DNA from: Pempheris klunzingeri
Taxonomy: Eukaryota > Chordata > Actinopteri > Acropomatiformes > Pempheridae
Length of the DNA: 64,000 nt
Direction: 5' to 3'
NCBI RefSeq assembly: GCF_042242105.1
Contig: NC_092022.1
Span: 11,156,001-11,220,000, forward strand
Of the stretch, positions 50,601-62,600 are shown piece by piece (within the stretch, counting starts at the first letter, position 1; each line of letters begins with the position of its first letter). The notes under the pieces are model-generated. The model was not told the origin of the DNA. It did no database searches and was given only the letters and a program-made list of their open reading frames with translations. The position numbers and the translations under genes were made by a program.

Positions 50601-53600
50601 GCCGTCAGAGCTCGTAACTCCCTGTAAGACGACGACTTGTCTTTTTACATTTAGGTTCAGGTATTGATCTAACAATCAAGATGGTGCTGGTAGGCAGATT
50701 TCTCAGTTAAGCTTCCTGTTTCCCACTGCTTGCAATCTTTATGTTTAAGATAACTGCTCTCGGCTCTGGATTCATACTTCACAAACACGAGACCGGCATC
50801 GTTTTTCTCATGCAACTCGTGGCGAAAAAACTAATAAAGGCATTTCCAAAAATAATTAAGTATTCCTTAAAGTTTAAAGAATGTATGCTGAGATTTTTTG
50901 TCACAGAAACAGATATACCATCAGTAGTTTGAACTGGCTTCCTGTCAACATGTGTTGGCATCTTACAGACCTTTTTCACAGCATCATTTATCATAACAGG
51001 AATATAATAGCATGAATAATGGCTGGGTTTTATTTTAAGTGTCCCCGTGAATGTGCCAGCATCCACAATACCTGTGATTCAACCCCAAACTGGATGATGT
51101 CGCTTAAATGCACCTGTGCTTTAACTATTATGACAAGTCATAATGTCTCAACAGGGTGTTAGCGTGCTTTAGAGCAGCCTGACTGGAGAATAAACTACAT
51201 TAACCTTTGCTGCTTACTAACATGCAGCCCACTTGTTCCTGTCTGACGTCAGCTGTTCCCGTCTTACTCAGCAATGAACCATCTACAGTTGTTCGAGAGT
51301 CTTATCAGTCTGATGAAGTAACGCGCTCTGAATTTATCTAAAGAACAGCTCGTCACTGCCAGGATTGCACAACATGTCTGGCATTGTCTTCAGGGAAAAA
51401 CTTTGAGCCTTATTATTGTGTGAGAGTATATATGTAGAAGCACAGATGAGACGGGAGTGCCACATTTTCATTAAAGTCATTGTGTCAGGAATCGGTGATA
51501 TGGCTTGGCTCATGGTGGAAAAGTTTATTTCTCTGGCTTGTGGACCTAAATGTGAATGTACTCTCTTATTCAGTCAGTTTCTCAATGAGCCAAAAGTAGA
51601 AATGCTGGCCTAAGAGTGCTGTCTCTGCCAATATAAAATGCACAATGTAATATAAGTAATGGAGGGCAGTACTCCATCTGCACTCAAACAGAATGTGAAG
51701 GCTTTGAAAGCTTAGAAGGAGCATTAGTTTTATTTCTTTGGCAAAAATAACTTCAGGACGCCGCCAGTCCAGTCTGATTTCGATCTCGGGAGGACCAACA
51801 CAATTAAGCTGAAGTGTTTTTGTCCCGTACAGGAAGGTCTTGAAGAGTAGAATTAAATATTGGCCAGCATGTTTATATGTGTGTGGGCTTGTTTGTTCAA
51901 ATGTATGCATGTGTTTTACTTGGATGAATGAGTGTCTGATTTCCTCACATTCAGGGTACTAACACAGTGACTTTGATGTGTATATGTGCACTGTGAGTTG
52001 GTGTCCCACCTTGCTGTTGTCCTACTAGTGGTTTCACTTTCAGTTTTCAGTACTAGTTGCACCTTTCGTTACATCCTTTATTATCTCCACTCATTACTGC
52101 CCTTTTATTGGCAAACATGCACGCATGCTTATTCTGCTTTTTAAATTCTTTTCATTGAATTTTTCCACTAGAAGATGCCTCAGAATAGTGAAAGGATCCA
52201 TAATATGATCTGTCCTACTAACTTGGTAGTTGTAAATGGCTGCAAAGCAACTAATAAACTGAAATTAATGACCCTTAATCATTAAAGTGCCACAAAATAC
52301 AGAAGATGTTCTTCTGATATCAGCATATGTCATAGTATCTGATAAGATGGAGAGAAACAAGTAGTCTAGTTGACATTGGTGACGAACTTGAATGGTAAGT
52401 TGAAATCAGCTGGGACTGACACTGCCAGATCAGGTACTTCATCCTGGGTACAAACATTTGTTGCACTTAGCTTTGTTAACCTCCTGATCCGTAATATTGT
52501 GCCCCTTTAGAGTTTTCATGGCTAAAACTAAATATTAAATACAAAAGTTGTGTTTTTATTTTTTTGTGTATATATTTTCCTTATAATTCATCACCAGAAA
52601 CTTTAAGACCTTGACTAAAATTTCAAATAGACCTTGAGCAGTGGTGTCCTCATAGCTTGAATTTTTATTTATTGTTAAAGATTTGTGCAAAAAAAAAAAA
52701 ATCCTACATATGATGACAGTAATAAATGATAAGTAGCCATATTTTGCCCAGCCCTACTCAGTCATAATTTGACAGTTAACTTGCTGGTTTCCACCCTTAA
52801 AGCAACCAAATAGAAACCAAATCTCTGTTTCCAATGGAGATTCTGTCAGAAGACATCACACTCCCCCAGCAGATTTCTTCGGCCATCCAGAGATCACTTC
52901 ATCCTCCCTGTCTGCCTGAGAACCCCCACATGGGATAGCTGGCTCCCAGAGGAACTGTAGGCCTGCTTTTGGAGTGGAAAACATTGGTCCTAGAGGTCTT
53001 TGTAAAATGTTTCAGTCAATTTAGAGGCATGAAGAAAATACTCCCTGAGTGAGGACTGATTGTTGATGATATTCAATAGCTGTGATTCACCTGCTGACAC
53101 ACTGAGGAAAAGTACCTGCTTTGAGACTACTACACAGTCTTAAGGGTGTGGAGGTTTCTTCAGTTTTCTGGTAATTGACAAGCTCCAATACCTCAACCAA
53201 CCAAATACTGATTGGGGATTCCCATTATTTTGTAACGTACTCTCTTCTTTTAAGTGCACATTACATCTATAAATGTTTCATAAATTAAATATCCTAAAGC
53301 CCATTTCAATGTTATGTCCTTGATTGCTTAGCTAAGACTAAAACTTAAAGCTATTCAACTTACTATCACAGAAGACAAATGCAGCAAACCTTTGCAATAT
53401 CAAAGCTGCAACAAGGGAATTTTTGTATTTTCTTGAATAATTAGGCCTCACTAATTATCAGAATAGTCGCCTTTATACTTTTCTGTCAGTTAACTAATTG
53501 ATCAAAGTGTTGCAGCTATAGTTCACAGTAATAAAGTGAAAGAATACATCATGCATGGGAATGCAAGTCCTGTATGGGAATTGACTTTGTTTTTTCTCGT

Positions 53601-56600
53601 CTAACTGCTTCCATTTTAGAGCATGAACATGAAAGCATGAATAGAGATAAGATTCAAACATCTCCTTTAACTAACGACCAGGTGCCATTAAATGGCCTTG
53701 GTGTCAGACTCATTCATTTGCATTTCCTGCCGAGTGCTATTTACCCATGTTCTCAGCACAGTCCGCCCGTTGTTTTTGTGTTTCTGCTCTCTATAAATAA
53801 GATCCTGTGGGTGACGTTAGTTCCTCTCTCAGCCCTTGTGTTTATGTGTGTATTTACATGTAAATGTGCACACTGTGGCTGTTTGTGTGAGTGTTTGTCT
53901 TCGTGCTCTGTGCGTCTCCTCTCTGTCATCTTCTCACCAAAACCCCTACGGGAGAATAGCTTTCTACTATTGGTATCTATTTCTCCTGAGACTGAATTGT
54001 AACAGTGTTGTATGTTTACGTCACATTTATCACACACAGTAAGCCACTGATAAACACAGACAGCTTTGTGCACATGGAACCCTTATCGCTGGCTAGATGC
54101 CCGACCATGACCTCACAGGGTTAGAGGACAGTCCTGCACTACGGGCTTGGAGGCCAGCCTCACTTCAGACATTTTTGTCGTCTATCCTTTTAGCTCGTCC
54201 ACACAAATGTCCAGACGGCGCGATGTAATCTGTTAGGTTAGATGTAATCTCAGATTACAGATTAGGATAGAGCCAAAAATGCTAACGCTGGATGATTCTC
54301 ACAATGTCAAAGGAAGGTTTTATTTACCACTATCTGTCTAATCTAAGCAAGTGTGTGTGTCATGTTGTTGCAAGTAACCTGTAACATGTAGGTGCCTGTG
54401 TGCATGCTGGGAGAGGAACCGATACTGTGAGGCAAGAGGAAGTTGTGGGTGGCAGAAGCAGTCATGTCACTTCCTCCCAAATCTGGATGTCACCAGGCTA
54501 ATCTGCCCACAGTAATTACAGAGCTATATCAGTGGGGGGCTGAATACATGTGTGTAAGTAAGGGGGTTGCAGTGGTCTGTGTACAGTGTGGATGTGTCCT
54601 GAAACCTTAACAGAAAACAATACACAAACCATATTTGATGGGATGACATCAGTGTTGTTGCCACATCGTACACAGAGAAGTAAAAAAAACTGACTCATTG
54701 TCTGTTGTTCATTTAACATGTAAATCGGTAAAGCTTGTTCATACATGATGTTAGTGTAAGCTGGTGGTGCAGAGACTCATCAGCTGATCACTAAAGCCAT
54801 TCAGTGCCCTCACCACACATACACACAACGCAAATCTTGTACGTCTGTGCTGTACTTTACTGACTTTAATGTGATTGTTTTTGGGGAGTGGGGGGGCACG
54901 TTGGTGGATCGGCGCGTGTAAACTACAATCCAGACTCTCTGTCTGTTAGCATCCACTATTAGCTCATCGCTCTGTTTTAGAGAGGAAACATTAGTCCAAA
55001 AGTGACCTCTGACTGTTATTAAGACCCCCAAATCCTTGTTTTTATGCCTCCGTGCTGGTGACTGTTTTCAGATTGTCAATCCATCTGTCCATCCCCATAT
55101 CTCAGGGAATTTCCTCAAATTTGCCACAAACACCTGCTTGTAATCATGAATGAACTGATAAGATTTTGGTGGTCAAAGGTGAAAAGTCAAGGTCAGTTTG
55201 ACCTAATGTTTTTGACCATAACTCAAGAATTCATACATTCATTATGACAAAATTTCACACAAATGTCTAAAAGGATGAAATAATGAAGTGGTGACATTTT
55301 ATATCCACCTGTGATGCCATTGTATTAGGAAAAAACACCTTTCTGGTCATTATTCAACGCCATATCATGAATTGGTGACACTGATCTTACAGGTCGTCTG
55401 TGCTGGAAGGTTGAAGATGTGTGCGAGTCTTTTGACGTCCATATTTGAAGCACTGTGTGCTGTCACGGCTACAACTTGGTGTTCTGTCAGATTCTGCTTT
55501 ATTGGCCGAGCAGGTGAACACATACAAGGAATATGACTCCGTTTGTGTTTTGTGTTTCTCTATGAACTTACACACTAATAGACATAAAGCAGTGTTGTGA
55601 GTGCAGTCCAGTTTTTATTGATTTGACACTTGAGTCCACCCTCTTCACTTCCTCTCCCAAATATACACTTATTACCTTTTATTAAATTCCCTCAAAGTCC
55701 TCACTGCATATATAGGTTTAGACAGACAAGTAATTCTGGTTATTGCTTTGCTACACTGCAGGTTCTGCTGGAGTGTTTTCATCATCTGGTCCCTCAGTTG
55801 TTGGTAGAAACATGTCGATTTACTGCCACAATCATCATCTATAACCCAGGGTGCCTCCGCTGTACAACTAAAAGAACTTCCAAACTTGCTTTTGCAAATT
55901 GCTAGTAGGTTTTTGATTTAAGAAAATGTGCTCCGACGGAAAACGGATATAAAATGTTGGCATTTAAAAACTGCTTCACTAAGCCTCTCAGACAGAGAGG
56001 AGCATTTTCCAAAATTAAGAACCGTGTTTCACGAGCCAACTAATACCAGTTGAGAAGAAAAGGGAGCGGCACAGTGTATTAGTTGGCAGCAGGTGTTACT
56101 CTGATGGGTAGAGTAGCCGCTGAGTGCACTGGCTTTGTTATTGAAGTTTTATGTAAATGTCTGAGGCTTGTACCAAAATGCCGTTTCCTGATAGCTGCAG
56201 CTGGAATTAAATTGCTCACTTAGATTATCAAGGTAAAACACAAAAATCCTTTTACATCCTCTTCTAATTCCGATTTCACCCACTGCTAAATGACCTGGAG
56301 TCCTACTTTTGGATAGAGGTGCTTTTAGGTTTGGATTTGAAGCAGTTAATTTGTGTTTTATTGTGTACCCCCCACCCCCACCCACACACAGCGTGCTCAT
56401 ATAACTGTAGCCCTTCCTGTGACTGTGTGCTGTGCTCATACTGCTGTTCTTGACTCACCATTACTCACCATTGATGCGGTATTAGTGTTCCTCTTAAGGT
56501 TTGTTTAAGAAAGCCAAATATTCAGTCCATTGTTAATAGCAAGGTGAGAAACAACGTTTTAAGTGTATCAGCTACAGTCAGTCAGATGATTCAGCGTTTC

Positions 56601-59600
56601 AGCTGCTTGGCAACTTGACGACTTTCAAAACAAAGAATGTGCTATGGCACCTCATGTTTTTTTGGTCTCTCATTTAAGCCATAATCTGAATGTTCTGTGT
56701 TATTGGAGAATTCCTCAAGAGGGAGGGTCTCTGTCTTTGATGGACGCAAGAGGTAGAAATCTACTTTATAATCACAAGGTTTTCAGTGTTGTAGAAATGA
56801 TGGCAGAGATGTCCGTGAGAGCATTAGACTTCTTCCTGGTGTTCATGAAGCCACTTAATATCATAGATGCATCACTTTGGACACCAAACAGAGGCATCAG
56901 TCAACTTTATTCTTCTCAAAATGTTTTTAGAAGTTGGACAGTTCAGGAAATTACGCTTTTAGGCAAAGTTTAGAAGGCTAAATCACATCCTGACATGTGA
57001 ATAGCTTTATTTATACAGTTTAACCATATTTGATAGGAGATTTGCAGGAATCTGAAGATATATTTAATGGCTTCAACCAATTGCGATGTGCATGAATTGA
57101 TGCACAGCAGCGCCCAGATGAGCTGCACAAACACAAAAGGCTCTAATGTAGCGGATCAGACTGGAGAATGCCAGTGCAGATTAAAATTGAAGTGGTCACT
57201 AATGCCCGGATGCCTGACTTTTAGTGTAAAATCTATGTATTTATGCCATAATTATTGGTGTAACTGGGAATGCTGTTGATGTGTGTGTCTATCCCGTTTG
57301 TGACCCTGCGCTCCTCTCAGGTGTCAGAGGATCAGCCCTCCATATGACTCGTCCTGAGGTCAGAGGTCAACAGCAGTGGTTTAAAGGAAGAGCCACAGGG
57401 TCACTGTCATCTTGTCTCGAATGAGCTCTAAAACGGCCTCATTGGTCAGCCTGTTTACACAACCAGCCTCATAAAGGCTGACAGGAGGAAGGATTATGAT
57501 GATTGTTTACAGATATGAGATGACCTTTGTCACTGGATTTGTGCATTTAAAAGACATTTTTACACATCCTGTCAGTACCAAAACTATGGTGAACAGATCC
57601 AGCATATGCCTGGACAACAAAACACACACGGTCCTGGTTTGACACACTGACACACATCTCACAGAGACGGCCTGTAATGCCACACTGCTCCGGGCTCAGT
57701 CAGCATTCACTCCTCTATGTACTGTAGCACCCGTTAACCTGCACCAGCTGTGCATACACACATGTACACACAGACACATTCACTTCCTGCACCTCAGGGG
57801 AGTTTTTGGCCAATGAATTGGCTCTGCTGGCCAGTTGGCCCTCTCTGTTAGTACGGTGTTCTCCAATCAGCACATTCCTCTTTCTCTAGACAGACGCAGG
57901 GAGACGGTTTTGGCAGCGCACACACAGGGTGGGGTAACGCTCACATCCTGTCCCCTGACCTCAGATTACACACTCACGCACACAGTCACTGTACTGTTTT
58001 GCTCATGCTCGCACACAAAACGCCACATTCTTGCTCTCCAAACCTACAGCTTTTCCTCTGTTTTGAAGCAGCTGTCACAGTCAGTCTTTCACCCCAGAGC
58101 CCTCAGTGTCTCTGTGCCCACTGCCAGCTATAGAGCCAGTGTGGTTGTGCCAGTCAACGCCTGTTGTTATGCCCCACACCAATACAGACTCTCCTCTGTC
58201 TGTGTTAATGACGCCCACCCCCCTCCCTCCCCATCTTTCCATCCCTCCCTTCCTCCCTCCGGGCACCACTCGGGCACCAGCACCAGGCTTGACAGAGCCC
58301 TGTCTCCAACAACAATGATGCTCCAGTCCACTACAATCAATTTGCTGCTGATTGCTGCGCTTGCATGTCTGTCTGAGTGTTGTCCTCTACATAAACATGT
58401 CTGTAGCGTGCTTAAGAGTAGGAGAAACAATGAAAAAGGGACTGTGACGCGCATTTGCCACTGTGCCATTGTCGATTTCAGGCCAGTGTGTGAACCCAGG
58501 CATGAAGTCGGAGCTGAATGGTGGCCACCCCATTTTGAGCTTTTTTTTCTGCAGAGAATGACAAAGCACTCAGCGCTCAATCACACATTCCCTCTCTCTA
58601 AAACTGCCTCTGTTTTGCTTCTTCTCCTCTCTACAAATGTGGCCCACTCCCTATACTCCCTCCCTCCTCCCCTGTTTCTCATGATTTCACGGTGTTGTGA
58701 AACTTCAAGAGCTTTCTGCAGATAGGATCAGAAATAAAACTCAAATTAGAAGAACTTCCTTTGTGATTCTGTTGTTTTTCCAGGCAAATATCACACACTG
58801 TGACCAAGGGTGTGAGAAAGTTTTAAGACACAACATACAGAATCACACATGGGACTCCCCACCCAGTGCCGGCTTATCCAGCCCACCACCCTCCGATCTG
58901 CTGTTGAACTTTGCCCCCCCCCCCCTCTCTTCTCATTTTCTTTCCATTGTTGATTCATACACACGCCACACTGCTCTTCCCTCTCTCTTCTGCCAGTGAC
59001 TCTCACCATGCATTTTTCACCTCACCCCCCACAAACCTCTCCTCTCGGTTATCTTTGAGTTTCTCCTGCTCCCTCTAGGTGACTTGTTGTCACCACTTTA
59101 GAGTGTGGAGGAGGTGTTGGGATTGAGGCTAAGCAGTCCTTTGGCACACTGCACTTGACATAGTATACGCCATTATCATTGGACACTGGAAGGGGAATAA
59201 CTGGGAGAGTTTGCAGTCATGGGATTGTTTGTGTGTACAAGAGGAGTGTGTATATATGTTAGTTAACTAGATAGGGTGTGTCTAGCATGCATATTTGCTG
59301 CACAAACAGATTGTGTGTTTTGGGGTCCCGGTTAAGTTGACTTTGTCTTGCCCCTGTTGCTCTCCAACAAACTCTGGTAGCGGTGGGAGTCCTGCCAGTC
59401 CAAGGCCGAGTGAGGAAGGGAAGGGGTGGGGCTGGGTGTACAGTGGGAAAAAGGGGAGGGAGGTGGGGGAAATAAATCGTTGAGTCCCATGTGAAACTGG
59501 CTCACATGGCTTCCTTCTTGCTCTGCTTTCTATCCCAACTGTTACCAATAGCCTTCAGTTTTGCCATTGTTCTCTGCCTGGTTTGATTATCTGCAAGTTG

Positions 59601-62600
59601 CTGTAATCATATTTGGGTTTCGTAGCCCAGAGGACGTTTTTGTGCACTCATCATGTTTGTTCACCGGGGCTAATGTAAGGCCAAACAATGGTGTTATCTC
59701 CTTGCCTAGTTGTAAATGGCCTGAGCCGTCAACATGTGGAGTTCAGTAGATTTGGTTTAAAGAGGATTATTATTATGACTCAACCCCTGCAAATGTATTA
59801 GCTAAAGCAGAGGCCGTGTGTTTGTGTGTGTAGCAGTGTCGCCTGTATTTAATCTGGTTTACGTGTGTGTTTGCGTGCACATTTGACTGGTGTTTGTGTG
59901 ATAATTATGACCAACATAACGGTGTGGTGTCGCTGTCTTCTCTCCTAGGTGACATCACGCAGAAGGGCTATGAGAAGAAGAAAGCCAAGCTGCTGGCCTC
60001 CTACATCTCCCATTTGCCGAGTAAGACCAATTCCTCTTCTGCTCTTTGCTTTTCACCATTTCACCTCTAAGCCCTTCTCCGTTCTCTCTTTCCTGCGCAA
60101 GTTTCACCTCATCCTGGTGGTGCCAGTCACTCTGAAATGCGGAAACTTACCGTAATTACATCAAAGGAACTCATCAAACCATGATTTCATTATGTTGGTA
60201 ATTACGTCTCAGCTGATGGTACCTCCCCATCTGTATAGAGAAATAAATATGAAAAACAACAATATTAATGTGTGTTTTTTTTTTAGCCCCAGCTTAATAT
60301 AAAAAGTAACTGTCCACTGTGTCTGTGTTTCCCTTTGTCCAGGCGAATTTGTGGCATTCTGTGGCACTCTAGTGGCCAAAATGGGAACTGCACACATGAT
60401 TATCAAACACAGTAACATTTAACAACTTCTTTAATAACTCCACCACTGTAGCAAATCCTCAAAATAACAAAACCGCTTTGTACGTCAGAGCTTGTGCAGT
60501 CAAGTGTGAACTTTTGAACACAATTTCTGTAAACCACTGTCGGTTTACAAGCAGTGACAGAAGTAGGGAAGTACCAGAGTTTCACTGTACTATTATGAGC
60601 CAGTCACTTCTGTCCTTGTTGGTAAGCTGATCTCAGTTCTTCTCAGTCAGCTGACTCGCATGAGGGTGTGGTGTTTCCTCTGGAAAAATTGCACCACATT
60701 AGCAAGACAAAATCCCACTTAATGTGTCACTGTAAGCTGATTTAATAAGTAGAATACTTCACTGCCTTCCCTGCTTGTTTAACCTTGGCCTGATTTTGAC
60801 TCAAGCACACAGGGAGTTGAAATGGACTGCCAAAAACCTATTTCCACAATTTCATATTTGTTATCTGAATTAAATTAAACTCAGTTATCGGTAGTGGGTT
60901 TTGCTATCTGTCGAGTTACGGGCAGCTTGCCCTGAACGTAAAAAGCAGGTATTGGGAAGCCTAAGGCCACTTTCTGCCCCTGCAGCTGTCGCCTCATATC
61001 TCCTTATCCCACTGAACCATCATCTCCACAGGGACTCTGCTGGCCAGGCCCTCTGGGAGGAGAGGACAGTTGACTAAAAATATATTTGCTCAAATCTAGC
61101 CCAGTTTCATGAATTGCATCAGTCAAGTACATGTCCTTATTTTACTTCATGTTCAGAGGCTCTGTAGTGAGGCTAAATTTAGAGAGCTTCTCTGAGTATC
61201 ATATAATATTAATGCCTACATGTAGCTGTAATGGCATTATGTAAGCAAAACTGTGCAACTTTCCAGCAGTGTCTGTTTGTTTGTTGTTTATCACAGTTGT
61301 CCTACATGCATTTTTGGCTGACTTTGCACATACCTGCTTCTGTGCTGTAGATGCGGATCTGTCTCTGCCAGATGTACAGCTTTCCCCGGGCCACAGTGCC
61401 GACCCCAGCCCGAGTCCTGAGGCCCCGGGCCCCTCCACATCTTCAGCCTCCAGACACCACCGTGCACACCGCAGTGGAGGGGCCAGGGACGAGCGCTATA
61501 GATCGGGTATGCAGCATACATACAGCATACATTAAAAAAACATAAACTGTAACGAACACATTAAATAGATGTGGTTCAGCATGTGACCTTGCTTTTTTAA
61601 TACATTTTTTGTAAATGCTTGCTGTCTGTTTATCTCATGTTTCTCTCGCTCTGTTTGTTCTTACCGTTTATCTAGACATCCACACTGAGGCTGTGCAGGC
61701 AGCACTGGCCAAACACAAAGAAGAGAAGATGGCGCTGCCCATGCCAACCAAGAGACGCTCAGCCTTTGTCCAGTCTCCCATAGATACCTGTACGCCTCCA
61801 GGTAAAGTAGATTTCTCAGAACTCAGTGGAAAACTGGTCAGTGATCTGCTTTTCATTCAGTAACCTTCAGTCTCTGCTAAATTAAGTGTTCACGTTACTG
61901 AGGTGTCACACAGTGTCCCAGACAGCTGTAGGAATGCCACTCTGTAGGTGACTCTTCCTTTTGGTGCAAGGGCAAGCAAAATTCACACTAATTCTGAACC
62001 TGTCCTTTGGTTCTAAAAAAAAAAAAACCCATCTTAATAGTCAGGATTTTCTCTTTCCACCAGACACATCTTCTGCATCAGAGGATGAGGGCTCACTGCG
62101 CAGAAAGGCAGCTCTCAGTGCAGTGCTAGCCCAGAACCTGCAGAGCCCCGATTACTGGATCAACCGTTCCGTCCAAAGCTCCTCCACGTCCTCATCTGCC
62201 TCCTCCACCCTCTCCCATGGAGAGCCCAAGACCCAGCCCCAGCTCCAACCTGCTGCTTCCTTGTTGGCCGATGTACTGGCCCACACACGCATCGGTAAAC
62301 TTCACTAACAAATAGCTCCAACATTAACAAATACATAATAATGATGGTTGACTGTGTGTGACGTTCACTTTCCTTCCCCTCCAGACAACAGTATCCCCCC
62401 AGATGTGACGTCCTCCACTCCCCAGGAGAGAGGCTCCAGGGTGGACCTGCCTCCAGCAGTCAGGGGGATGAGCCGTGGACAGAGCCGCTCCAGCATGCTG
62501 GATACTGCTGACGGTACACTCACACAAGCCAAGACATTTAGAAATGTCTGTTGGTGGTATGAATGTTAATGTGGGGAGAAAAAAAATCACATCATTTTCT

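Larger units (their letters stand above)
40441..59948 (+). other. dip2b: dip2b intron 1 (19.5 kb)
   Basis: One large intron between GTAAAG at 40441 and TCCTAG ending at 59948. It holds most of the repeats listed separately: TG and TC microsatellites, a SINE, LINE-tail and DNA-transposon fragments. Promoter-like GCTAGC/GCTAAC words persist to about 40680, with a short CAG run at about 40692-40710. Open frames of 170 codons (46096-46608) and up to 296 codons (57835-58725) have no recognisable family and lie in C/T-rich or mixed sequence. I saw no convincing nested gene, tRNA or microRNA hairpin. Confidence 0.8.

Noticed and set aside
57580-59050. Possible microRNA or pol III gene in the C/T-rich part of dip2b intron 1
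   Set aside because: No hairpin of suitable length and no A/B box pair could be found by eye.
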